From positions 1 to 15,404 of the forward strand of contig CAUJFU010000019.1 of the NCBI GenBank assembly GCA_963169055.1: 15,404 nt of DNA, given 5' to 3'. Source of the DNA: Myxococcota bacterium. Its GTDB lineage: Bacteria > Myxococcota_C > UBA6777. The position numbers and the translations under genes were made by a program. This document shows positions 6,664-13,965 of the stretch, piece by piece. Positions within the stretch are counted from its first letter, which is position 1. Each line of letters begins with the position of its first letter. The notes below the pieces were generated by a model, which did not search any database, was not told where the DNA came from, and worked only from the letters and a program-made list of their open reading frames with translations.

Positions 6664-7211
6664 AGCGCACTCCTTTCCGTCTCTTCCTCAACAAGATAGA
6701 CTTCCATCACGGTGACGGTGCAAATCGCGTCACCCTTGCACACCTGTCCCGCGCAAGTCAACGTGTATTCGCCCCCGTCGATCTTTTGCACCAAAAGCTC
6801 GATCTCCTCGTCAGGCCGAACTTCCGCTAGAAACAGCGCGTGATACAGCTTCATCAAACGCACAGGTCTTGGCCGATCTTCGGGGAAAACCGTCGTCCGT
6901 CCGAGGTTGTTGAGGTGGTTCAAACACAACATCGCCTGCCCCAACATCTCTAACAACAAAGCCCCGGGATAAACGGGATCTCCCGGAAAATGCCCTTGCA
7001 AGATCGGATCGCTCGGATCGATCGTCCGACGTGCGATCATCGCCACCTGCGAAATATCCACCGTATCGATCTGATCCAACAACAAAAACGGCTCACGATG
7101 CGGGATCATCTGCTTGATCGCATCGCGCCCCAACTTCACTTGTTCGGCCCCCTCCCCGATCTCGAACAAGCGCTTGCGTCGCATTCGACGCACCAACTTC
7201 TCCACGTCCAT
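6660..7211 (-). CDS. FabZ-type 3-hydroxyacyl-ACP dehydratase
   Basis: This 183-aa hotdog-fold protein should dehydrate 3-hydroxyacyl-ACP to enoyl-ACP. The catalytic pair is visible: His74 in LQGHFPGDPVYPG and Glu88 in GALLLEMLGQ, the FabZ-type arrangement. It is longer than FabZ (about 150 aa), with a basic N-terminal extension (KLVRRMRRKRLFE, residues 5-17) and a Glu-rich C-terminus. An AAGGA lies ten bases upstream of the ATG. It starts 20 bp after the acyltransferase stop and ends inside the ketosynthase start codon, so these three genes form a tight unit. It supplies the DH step. A hotdog protein without dehydratase activity is possible but unlikely with both residues intact. Confidence 0.85.
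   Translation of the reverse strand: MDVEKLVRRMRRKRLFEIGEGAEQVKLGRDAIKQMIPHREPFLLLDQIDTVDISQVAMIARRTIDPSDPILQGHFPGDPVYPGALLLEMLGQAMLCLNHLNNLGRTTVFPEDRPRPVRLMKLYHALFLAEVRPDEEIELLVQKIDGGEYTLTCAGQVCKGDAICTVTVMEVYLVEEETERSAL
6670..6676 (-). promoter_or_regulatory. Ribosome-binding site fixing the KS TTG start
   Basis: AAAGGAG on the minus strand ends six bases before the TTG at 6663. It lies inside the end of the dehydratase gene and explains why the KS should begin at this non-ATG codon. Confidence 0.8.
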
Positions 7212-7231
7212 CCGATCTCTATCCTTCTTTT

Positions 7232-8203
7232 TTACGCGGTCTCTTCGGCCAATTGACGAAACGCTGCCATCGTCTCTTGTTGATGCGCTTCGGTTTCTTG
7301 GGCGCTATCCATCTTGAACTTGCGGATATCTCGATGCCACCGACGATCCAACAAATTATGCAATACGCCACGTGGACCCACTTCGACAAACACCGCGTTC
7401 GGGTGACGCTCCACCAAGAAATCGATCGAATGCCGCCACAACACGGGGCTGTACACATGCGAAGACAACAGTTCCACAAAGTCTTCTTGGGTGGGGGATT
7501 CTTGGATGTGTCCCAAGCGATTCGGAAGGTACGGTAGCGCGGGCTCTTGGAATCGCATCTTGGTCAGGTACGCTCGAAACTGCTCACCTGCGGGGCGAAA
7601 GATCGATGCGTGCATCGGCACTTGGCGCTCGATGATCACGGGCTGCAAAAACAATTCTTCTTCAATCAAACGCACCGCCTCATCGAGTGCTGCGGTCTCT
7701 CCTGAGATCACTTGTTGACGAGGCGAGTTGAGATTCACCGCTTCCACCACCCCAAAAGCCCGCGCTCGCTCCAAGATCGGCTCCAAGTCTTCAACCGACG
7801 CCGGATACACCGAAGCCATCGAACCACGCGGACCCGCATCATACGCCAAGCCCCGCTGCTCCACTGCCAACAGCGCTTGATCAAACGAAACCGCACCGAT
7901 ATGAACCAGATGATTCCACTCACCCAAGCTCAAACCCAGCGAGTAATCCGCCTTCAATCCTGCCGCTTGTAAGATCTGCAAAAACATCTGATTCGCAAGA
8001 AAAACACCGATCTGCACATCGCGATTGCTCGCGAACATCTCTTCTTCGCTGCGCGAAGACGCATAACACGCCCCCACATCCCGATTCAAAAGCTCCGATG
8101 CTCGGCCCAACAACACCCGATTGGCATCATGCAACGACACCAGCTTTTCGATCATCCCTGCGTAGCGCGAACTCTGTCCCGGAAACATCCATACAATCGC
8201 CAT
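7232..8203 (-). CDS. FabD-like malonyl-CoA:ACP acyltransferase
   Basis: This 323-aa acyltransferase probably loads malonyl from CoA onto the pathway's carrier protein. The catalytic Ser92 lies in GLSLGE (90-95), Arg117 in EQRG is the malonate-carboxylate binder, and His198 in VPMHASIF completes the dyad. FPGQSSR (7-13) and VEVGPRGVL (273-281) are the usual flanking motifs. The canonical GHSLGE is changed to GLSLGE, which may affect acyl choice or hydrolysis; the conserved Arg still points to a dicarboxylic acyl group. GAGGTG lies six bases upstream of the ATG. The stop is 20 bp from the dehydratase start, but 319 bp separate it from the upstream PLP enzyme gene, so a separate promoter there is possible. 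Confidence 0.87.
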   Translation of the reverse strand: MAIVWMFPGQSSRYAGMIEKLVSLHDANRVLLGRASELLNRDVGACYASSRSEEEMFASNRDVQIGVFLANQMFLQILQAAGLKADYSLGLSLGEWNHLVHIGAVSFDQALLAVEQRGLAYDAGPRGSMASVYPASVEDLEPILERARAFGVVEAVNLNSPRQQVISGETAALDEAVRLIEEELFLQPVIIERQVPMHASIFRPAGEQFRAYLTKMRFQEPALPYLPNRLGHIQESPTQEDFVELLSSHVYSPVLWRHSIDFLVERHPNAVFVEVGPRGVLHNLLDRRWHRDIRKFKMDSAQETEAHQQETMAAFRQLAEETA

Positions 8204-8522
8204 CTCTCACACCTCGCCTCTGCACCCACAACAAACCACTGCTTCAAAAAAGCCTCTCTTCTCCTTAGCAAACCCTACGCCATACGTCACATTCCACACT
8301 GTGACTCGATCCAAAAAGACCGAACCACCGCAAGATACAACACGCTCAACCCGCATACCCACAGCACATCCACCGCATTCGGTGTTGCACAAAAACAACA
8401 CTCGTGGTGTAAGCGTGCCGCGATATTGTATGCGCCGCAAGACGCAACGCCCTTCCGCATGGGTGAGGGTTTTCTTGAACGATTTGGCCCGACTGTGTTT
8501 GCAAGAGGCCTTCGCGTAGGGT
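8204..8522. other. 319-bp gap inside the operon, no gene seen
   Basis: This lies between the PLP enzyme stop and the acyltransferase start, both on the minus strand. I looked for an acyl carrier protein here: none of the reading frames contains a DSL phosphopantetheine site or an ACP-like acidic composition, and the open frames are Cys/Arg/Val-rich noise. I see no strong hairpin. It may hold a second promoter or be decayed sequence. Confidence 0.5.
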
Positions 8523-9773
8523 TTAGTCTTGTTCTTTGAGGCGTTTGACCACCGTGTCTTCGATGATCTGAAGTGCTTCGTCGAGATCTTCGCGGGTGTG
8601 GGCCGCTGTGATCGCCGAGCGAAAACGTAGCTGCCCTTCGGGAACGGAGGGATAATCCACAGGAGCCAAAAACAGGCCCTTTTCGTTCATCTCGTGGCAG
8701 AGTTGGTACAACAACAAACGATTCGAGCCGATCACGATCGGAACCACTTGCGAAGTCGACTCGCCGATGTTGATCCCCATCTGCAAAAGCTGCGAACGGT
8801 AGTAATGCGTGTTGTCCCACAGGCGTTTTTGCAAAGAATCATCGCGTTGGAAGATCTCCAAAACCTTCAACAACGCCGCAACCACCGAGGGCGGCAAGGC
8901 ACAGCTAAAACCGTAGGGATTGCTATAATAACGCAAGTAATCCACCAGATCTTTTTTGGCCGCAACGAACCCGCCCACCCCTGCAAAAGATTTGCTGAAC
9001 GTGCCAAACATCACCGCGATATCAGCCTCTGCCTCAAAATGCTCGGCCACACCGCGCCCATGCTTGCCATACACCAACAACGAGTGTGCTTCGTCGATGA
9101 ACACGCTGGCCTTATGACGACGGGTCACTTCCAACAATGCCGGAAGATCCGCCACATCGCCATCCATCGAATACACTCCTTCCAACACCACCAAACGCCG
9201 CTGCCCTTCGCTCTTCGACAGCGCTTCTTCCAAAGAGGCTGCGCTGTTGTGATCAAAGAACACTCGCTTGGCTTTGGACAGCGCAGCCCCATCCATCGCA
9301 CAAAGATGGCACTTTGCATCCAAGATCGCCGTATCGCCCTTGCGCAACATCCCCGCCAACGCGCCCATCGCTGCGCCAAAACCGCTGTTGTAAAGCATCA
9401 CCGCCTCACGGCCCAAAAATGCCGCAAGCTTCACTTCCAACTCACGATGAAGATCAGAAAGACCCGACAATAGGGGAGATCCACAAGCGCCTACTCCGTA
9501 TTTATCCAATGCTTGCTTGGCGGCTTCGATCACTTCGGGATGATTCGCCATCCCCATGTAGTTGTAAGACGATAGGTTGATCACCTTTTGATCATGTCCC
9601 GCACGATAGATCGAAACACGCGGAATCGCGGGGCCATGCAACGATGGCTCCATCAACGACATCGCCCATGCTCCCGCTTCTCGCCACGCCGTAAACTCGG
9701 GCGGCGGACACGTCGGATCGTTGGTCTCACTGTAATAAAAATCGGCCAAGCTATAATCGGCTGGATTGATCAA
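8523..9773 (-). CDS. PLP-dependent alpha-oxoamine synthase (AONS/SPT family)
   Basis: This 416-aa fold-type I PLP enzyme would condense an acyl thioester with an amino acid, losing CO2, to give an alpha-amino ketone. Key motifs: YNYMGMANHP (70-79), GACGSPLLSG (95-104), the PLP-stacking His156 in CHLCAMDGA, DEAHS (227-231) with Asp227 and His230, and the Schiff-base Lys261 in GTFSKSFAGVGG. The TFSKSF form is closer to serine palmitoyltransferase and CqsA-like enzymes than to biotin BioF, and there are no bio genes nearby. The roughly 50-residue N-terminal arm fits bacterial SPT-like members. The TTG start is set by an in-frame stop at 9795-9797 and AAGGA at 9783-9787. It is the first gene of the operon. 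It probably releases the acyl chain made by the downstream enzymes. The amino acid substrate is unknown. Confidence 0.85.
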   Translation of the reverse strand: MINPADYSLADFYYSETNDPTCPPPEFTAWREAGAWAMSLMEPSLHGPAIPRVSIYRAGHDQKVINLSSYNYMGMANHPEVIEAAKQALDKYGVGACGSPLLSGLSDLHRELEVKLAAFLGREAVMLYNSGFGAAMGALAGMLRKGDTAILDAKCHLCAMDGAALSKAKRVFFDHNSAASLEEALSKSEGQRRLVVLEGVYSMDGDVADLPALLEVTRRHKASVFIDEAHSLLVYGKHGRGVAEHFEAEADIAVMFGTFSKSFAGVGGFVAAKKDLVDYLRYYSNPYGFSCALPPSVVAALLKVLEIFQRDDSLQKRLWDNTHYYRSQLLQMGINIGESTSQVVPIVIGSNRLLLYQLCHEMNEKGLFLAPVDYPSVPEGQLRFRSAITAAHTREDLDEALQIIEDTVVKRLKEQD

Positions 9774-10069
9774 GGTTTTGATTCCTTCTCTTCTTCATAC
9801 AAGCGCTGCGACCGCGTCTTGTGACACAACGCACACTCTCTATCGCCAAAACAAACGGTAAAAGACGAACTTCTGCGTGCGAAACATCGAAACCACATAG
9901 ACCCTCGCCCCCCAGACACACTCCCGTACACCCCACAAACACACAAACGCACCACGTCAAAAAACAAGGCGATGTACAAGCAGGATCACCAAAAGCGGCG
10001 CATCTTTAACAGAGAAGACAGACCGCTGTCAAGTACTTCCATCCCTCGCCAAGTCGATCCATCCTGCGA
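9774..10069. other. 296-bp intergenic leader upstream of the operon
   Basis: This lies between the M48 peptidase stop and the TTG start of the PLP enzyme, both on the minus strand. It has no credible gene; the open frames are low-complexity Cys/Arg/Gly readings. It contains the candidate promoter at 10003-10032 and would give an untranslated leader of roughly 220 nt. The SD for the PLP enzyme is at 9783-9787. Confidence 0.55.
10003..10032 (-). promoter_or_regulatory. Candidate sigma-70-like promoter for the lipid operon
   Basis: On the minus strand a perfect -35 TTGACA (10032-10027) is followed after 18 bp by TAAAGA (10008-10003), a weak -10. It lies just downstream of the M48 peptidase stop and points toward the PLP enzyme. 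The evidence is a consensus match only. Confidence 0.35.
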
Positions 10070-11311
10070 TCACTTTGGTTTTTGCGGCCCTTGGCCTTCG
10101 CTTCGCTCGTCTCCCCCAAACCATCCTTTGAGCCATGATGTCCCTTGCGCCACCGCATCCTGCACTCCGTTTGGCAGCATATCTTGTACTTGTGTGAAAA
10201 AGTCCTTCTCTTCGGCCTTTTCTGCAACGCGCTCCCCCGCTCGATGACCGCAGTGCGGACATCGCTCCAAAGACGCTGTGTAGGGGCGATGACACGCCTC
10301 GCAATCTCGCGCTTCTTCATCCCCACGCCGCAGATAATGCCCTGCCATCAACTGCACATACTGCTCACTGCGCGCCCAGCGCATCAACTCCGAGGCTCGC
10401 CATGCTACCAACGGATGTGTACGAAACACCGATTGCATCAGCGAAAAGACGCGATTCAAGATCTGCTCTTGCTCCATCTGTTCGGCCTCATCGACTTGTT
10501 CCAAAAAGCTATCGAGATCAAGCTGCTCCATCAATCGCGGCGTCGCTCCCGCGATCTTCATCAAGGTGCGGATCACCACACGCGGATCACGCACCGCGAT
10601 CAACTCCGCCCGATCTGCCGTCAATTCCGAACATCGCATCCACTTCAACAACGCCAACCGCAACGGCATCATCGCCAACGTCCCCAAACCCAACACCGAA
10701 ATCGCCATCGCTCCCGCAAAATTGCCCAACAATTGCGCCGCCATGCTGTAGAGAACGTGATCGTTTTGCCAATGCCCCAACTCATGCGCCATCACTCCGC
10801 GCAGCTCTTGATCTTCCAACCCCTCTACTAGCTCCGCCGACAACGCCACCAAAGGCTTCCGAACGCCCGTTGTATAGGCATTCATCCCACCCCCCCGATA
10901 CAAAAACAACTCCGGCACTTCTTGGATATCCAGCCGCTCCGCAACGTCCCGATACATCCGATACAGCGCCTTGCCCTGACGTTCGTGGCATCGAATGTAA
11001 GAAGAAACGTGATACATCCGCGATGCACGCTCGAAACTCTCCGACACCAACCACCGCAACAGCGAGTCGATCCCCGGCACTTTCTGCAACGCCGCCAAAG
11101 CCTCCCGATCCCACGGATGCTGATAGGCCCGACCGCTCAGCCCCACATACGCCTCCGTCGTCTCCAACAACAGTCCTCCTCGGCACGCCCCACAACGCAA
11201 CGTAGCAGGTTCCTCCAACGCACGCTCCACCGAGATCCGATTCTTCCGCCCACAATGCCTACACGAAACCACTTCGCTCCCATCCACCGCTTTTTCCAAG
11301 TTCACCGTCAT
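10070..11311 (-). CDS. Membrane M48-family zinc metallopeptidase with zinc ribbons
   Basis: This 413-aa HtpX/Ste24-like protease carries HELGH (176-180) and the third zinc ligand Glu229 in SELTADR. A hydrophobic stretch follows the active site (about 193-225), so the protein is probably anchored in the inner membrane. Two Cys4 zinc-ribbon-like modules bracket the protease: CRHC/CGAC (17-43) and CEAC/CPHC (337-354). That is unusual and suggests a binding or regulatory role. The C-terminal tail is charged. The ATG at 11311 is preceded by AAGGAGG (11317-11323), which is decisive over a TTG at 11389 giving a 26-residue extension. It is transcribed away from the PhoH gene. Its substrate is unknown; membrane protein quality control is the family's typical role. 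Confidence 0.85.
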   Translation of the reverse strand: MTVNLEKAVDGSEVVSCRHCGRKNRISVERALEEPATLRCGACRGGLLLETTEAYVGLSGRAYQHPWDREALAALQKVPGIDSLLRWLVSESFERASRMYHVSSYIRCHERQGKALYRMYRDVAERLDIQEVPELFLYRGGGMNAYTTGVRKPLVALSAELVEGLEDQELRGVMAHELGHWQNDHVLYSMAAQLLGNFAGAMAISVLGLGTLAMMPLRLALLKWMRCSELTADRAELIAVRDPRVVIRTLMKIAGATPRLMEQLDLDSFLEQVDEAEQMEQEQILNRVFSLMQSVFRTHPLVAWRASELMRWARSEQYVQLMAGHYLRRGDEEARDCEACHRPYTASLERCPHCGHRAGERVAEKAEEKDFFTQVQDMLPNGVQDAVAQGTSWLKGWFGGDERSEGQGPQKPK

Positions 11312-11316
11312 CCCTG

Positions 11317-11323
11317 CCTCCTT
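11317..11323 (-). promoter_or_regulatory. Ribosome-binding site fixing the M48 peptidase start
   Basis: AAGGAGG on the minus strand sits five bases from the ATG at 11311. No comparable site precedes the longer TTG-started reading from 11389. Confidence 0.8.
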
Positions 11324-11360
11324 GACCCTCACGATCGCATGTTTCGCTTGCTGCACACCC

Positions 11361-11389
11361 ACGATACACACGACTCGCGACCAAGCCAA
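11361..11389 (-). promoter_or_regulatory. Candidate promoter for the M48 peptidase gene
   Basis: On the minus strand TTGGCT (11389-11384) and TATCGT (11366-11361) are separated by 17 bp, each matching four of six consensus bases. It lies about 50 bp upstream of the peptidase ATG. If real, it also excludes the TTG at 11389 as the start codon. Confidence 0.35.
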
Positions 11390-11397
11390 GCTGTACG

Positions 11398-11426
11398 TTG
11401 ACCTTTTGCTCGCTTGGCCCTAGGAT
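11398..11426 (+). promoter_or_regulatory. Candidate sigma-70-like promoter for the PhoH gene
   Basis: TTGACC (11398-11403), a 17-bp spacer and TAGGAT (11421-11426) form a good housekeeping-type promoter about 75 bp upstream of the PhoH ATG. It lies back to back with the candidate promoter of the peptidase. Confidence 0.5.
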
Positions 11427-11501
11427 AGACGCCCTTGCGACAGCCACGAGCGAAGCATCCCACTCGCGCAACCTCGCGCCCAAATCCACAAAGGAAGCTG
11501 C

Positions 11502-12929
11502 ATGACCGCCAAAAACTTCGTCCTCGATACCAACGTCTTGCTTCACGATCCCCATGCCATCTTCGACTTCGCCGACAACCACGTTGTCATCCCAATCTAT
11601 GTGATCGAAGAACTCGATCAATTCAAAAAAGATATCAACGAGATCGGGCGAAATGCTCGCCAAGTCTCGCGTTATCTCGATCACTACCGAAAACAAGACG
11701 GCGATATCTCCAAAGAGGGTGTCACCCTCCAAGGCGGCGGAACCTTACGCATCCTCTTTGCCGAAAAAAACCAAAAACTCTCCAACCTGTTCCAAGATCC
11801 CAACCATCCCGACAGCAAGATCCTCGCCGTCGCCATGCGCCTTTGCACCGAAGAACCCGACCGTAAGACCATCTTGATCAGCAAAGACACCAACCTCCGT
11901 ATCCGCGCCGATGCTGTCGGCCTTGACGCCGAAGACTTTGAACCCGAAAGCCGCCCCATCGACGAACTTTATCCCGGCTACCAAGAACTCACCGTCCCGA
12001 GCGGCTTTATCGACCAACTCTTCCAAACCGAACAGATCCAGATCGAAGATCTCCAAGCCGTCCTCCCCAAGCCCGAACCCCCCCCCGAGACAAACAACAC
12101 CAGCGCTGCTCCTCCTCCTCCAAGCCTCCCTAACCCCGCACAGGGCGGACGCCTCGACTTCTACGCCAACCAATTTCTCTCCCTTGTCTCCAGCAACAAC
12201 CCCCAACACAGCGGCCTTGCACGGATCGAACCTGACGGCAAAAGTGTGGTCGCCTTTCGCCCCCAATACAAGGACGTTTGGGGCATCCAACCCCGCAACA
12301 AAGAACAACGCTTTGCGCTCGAACTCCTGCTCGACCCGCGCATCAAACTCGTGACGCTTGTCGGAAAAGCTGGCACAGGAAAAACCCTTCTTGCCATCGC
12401 TGCGGGCCTGATGACCACCATGGACCAACAACTCTACCAACGCTTGCTCGTCAGCCGCCCCATCTTCCCGATGGGCCGCGATCTCGGCTACCTCCCGGGC
12501 GGACTCAACGAAAAACTCGGCCCTTGGATGCAGCCGATCTTTGACAACGTTGAACTCTTGATGGGCCTCAACCAAACAGACAAACGCAGCGGTCGTTCCT
12601 ACCAAGAACTCATCGACCTTGGTGTCTTGCAGATCGAACCCCTCACCTACATCCGTGGCCGCTCGATCCCTCGCCAATACATGATCGTCGATGAAGCACA
12701 AAACCTCACTCCCCACGAGATCAAAACCATCGTCTCGCGTGCGGGTGAAGACACCAAGATCGTTCTCACAGGCGACCCTTACCAGATCGATCACCCTTAC
12801 CTCGATTCCTCTAGCAACGGCCTTGTGCATCTCGTTCGTCGCTTTCAAAATCAACCGCTCTCAGGCCACATCACTCTCCAAAAAGGCGAACGCTCTAAGC
12901 TCGCAGAGGTCGCTGCCAACTTACTCTGA
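11502..12929 (+). CDS. PIN-PhoH fusion ATPase (PhoH2/YlaK type)
   Basis: This 475-aa protein pairs an N-terminal PIN ribonuclease-like domain with a C-terminal PhoH P-loop ATPase, an arrangement linked to RNA unwinding and cleavage. The PIN domain (about 1-150) shows FVLDTNVLLHDP with Asp9, acidic Glu36/Glu37, Asp104 and SKDTNLRIRA (127-136). A Pro-rich linker spans about 188-212. The ATPase has Walker A GKAGTGKT (288-295), GLNEKLGPWMQP (334-345), Walker B MIVDEAQN (394-401) and the LTGDPYQID sensor (422-430). AAGGAAG precedes the ATG. Length and domain order fit the family. It stands alone on the plus strand with its own promoter and no VapB-like antitoxin upstream, so it is more likely a housekeeping RNA-processing ATPase than a toxin. 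Confidence 0.92.
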   Translation: MTAKNFVLDTNVLLHDPHAIFDFADNHVVIPIYVIEELDQFKKDINEIGRNARQVSRYLDHYRKQDGDISKEGVTLQGGGTLRILFAEKNQKLSNLFQDPNHPDSKILAVAMRLCTEEPDRKTILISKDTNLRIRADAVGLDAEDFEPESRPIDELYPGYQELTVPSGFIDQLFQTEQIQIEDLQAVLPKPEPPPETNNTSAAPPPPSLPNPAQGGRLDFYANQFLSLVSSNNPQHSGLARIEPDGKSVVAFRPQYKDVWGIQPRNKEQRFALELLLDPRIKLVTLVGKAGTGKTLLAIAAGLMTTMDQQLYQRLLVSRPIFPMGRDLGYLPGGLNEKLGPWMQPIFDNVELLMGLNQTDKRSGRSYQELIDLGVLQIEPLTYIRGRSIPRQYMIVDEAQNLTPHEIKTIVSRAGEDTKIVLTGDPYQIDHPYLDSSSNGLVHLVRRFQNQPLSGHITLQKGERSKLAEVAANLL

Positions 12930-13043
12930 TCGACGCCCTCCCTGCATCCACAAAGACCGATAGCACCGAGGTTGTGGTCTCTCCCGACCTCCTCTGTTTG
13001 ACCCAACCTCTCCACAAACCACCCACACCACAAGAGATCGCGT

Positions 13044-13877
13044 ATGTCCACCAACGCAGCCCAAAGACCGACCTTTCCGCTATTCCTTGGGATATGGAGC
13101 TTTTTGATCTTTGCTTTGCTGCTTTTCCTACATTGGTTTTCCAACGCACCACCGCCTCAACCCACCACGCCCCCCACTTGTGCGCGCTGGATCGGTCTCG
13201 CATTCCTCCAACAACAGATCGGTCTTTGCCTACCCACCGACCCCAAAGAAGCCCAGCCCTTTCTTGCAACTTACCTACGCCCTCTCAAAAAACGCTGTAC
13301 CCTTCCACCACTCCCACTCCCCCAACACGGACAACTCTTGCATCTGTCCATCCCACCGCGCTCTTCCGCCTCCGCCGCCACGCCCCGCTCTTCCAAATCT
13401 GCCACAACCCCACACTCTTCCGCCTCTGCCCCCACCTCGCGCTCTTCTGCTCCTGCCCTTACGCGCACCGCAACACCGCACGACCTCCACAAGGCGCTCC
13501 CAAACACCCAAGGCAGCGAGAACTCGGACGCCCTCGCGCCGCATCGCGTCTCCCCTACAGCCACCGCACACACAGCGATCTCTCCCCCCTTTTGCCGCGC
13601 CTATCTCTCGATGCTGCCTGCCCCCCAGCGCATCCTTCTTGGCATCCCTCTTCCACTCAATCACGCTACAGCATCCGAACTCACCGCCATTCCTCGGATC
13701 TCCCAACGCCTCGCCACAGCGATCATCGCGATGCGCACGCAAAAAGGCCCGTTTACGCGCATCGAACAGCTTCGTGATATCCGTGGAATCGGCCCCAAGA
13801 CGCTTCAGCGCATCCGCCCACACCTCACCCTACAATCCCCGCCGCTGTTCCCCACCACTCAGTCCGCTGCCCCTTAA
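13044..13877 (+). CDS. Membrane-anchored ComEA-like helix-hairpin-helix protein
   Basis: This 277-aa protein has one N-terminal membrane segment (about 11-31), then a region with three Cys residues (46, 62, 85), a low-complexity Ser/Ala/Thr/Pro linker with repeated SSASA and RSSxSA units (105-142), and a C-terminal double helix-hairpin-helix (203-262). The LNHATASELTAIPRISQ and GPFTRIEQLRDIRGIG segments are typical of ComEA-type DNA-binding domains. In competent bacteria ComEA binds incoming DNA in the periplasm. Here the long linker would let the DNA-binding module extend away from the membrane. No comEC or pilus gene is adjacent, so a DNA-uptake role is only family-level inference. The ATG follows a weak AAGAG. 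The gene lies 114 bp after the PhoH gene on the same strand. Confidence 0.75.
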   Translation: MSTNAAQRPTFPLFLGIWSFLIFALLLFLHWFSNAPPPQPTTPPTCARWIGLAFLQQQIGLCLPTDPKEAQPFLATYLRPLKKRCTLPPLPLPQHGQLLHLSIPPRSSASAATPRSSKSATTPHSSASAPTSRSSAPALTRTATPHDLHKALPNTQGSENSDALAPHRVSPTATAHTAISPPFCRAYLSMLPAPQRILLGIPLPLNHATASELTAIPRISQRLATAIIAMRTQKGPFTRIEQLRDIRGIGPKTLQRIRPHLTLQSPPLFPTTQSAAP

Positions 13878-13965
13878 AAACTGCCATCCATCCCATTGTG
13901 CCCAAGCATCCGCCACCCACCCCGCCACCAGAACCCCCAACCAGAGCAGAGTCCATCCTATCCGA

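Noticed and set aside
8207-8440. Possible small ACP gene between the PLP enzyme and acyltransferase genes
   Set aside because: The 77-aa reading starts with TTG, is Cys/Val/Arg-rich and lacks a DSL phosphopantetheine site.
8523-9773. Biotin synthesis BioF or threonine-linked Kbl
   Set aside because: There are no bio or tdh genes nearby, and the TFSKSF motif and lipid-gene context fit an SPT/CqsA-like enzyme better.
11312-11389. Longer N-terminus for the M48 peptidase from a TTG at 11389
   Set aside because: A strong AAGGAGG sits just upstream of the ATG at 11311, and a candidate promoter overlaps the TTG.
11745-12854. 369-aa minus-strand open frame
   Set aside because: It is antisense to the PhoH gene; its Val/Asp/Gly-rich composition mirrors that gene's codon pattern.
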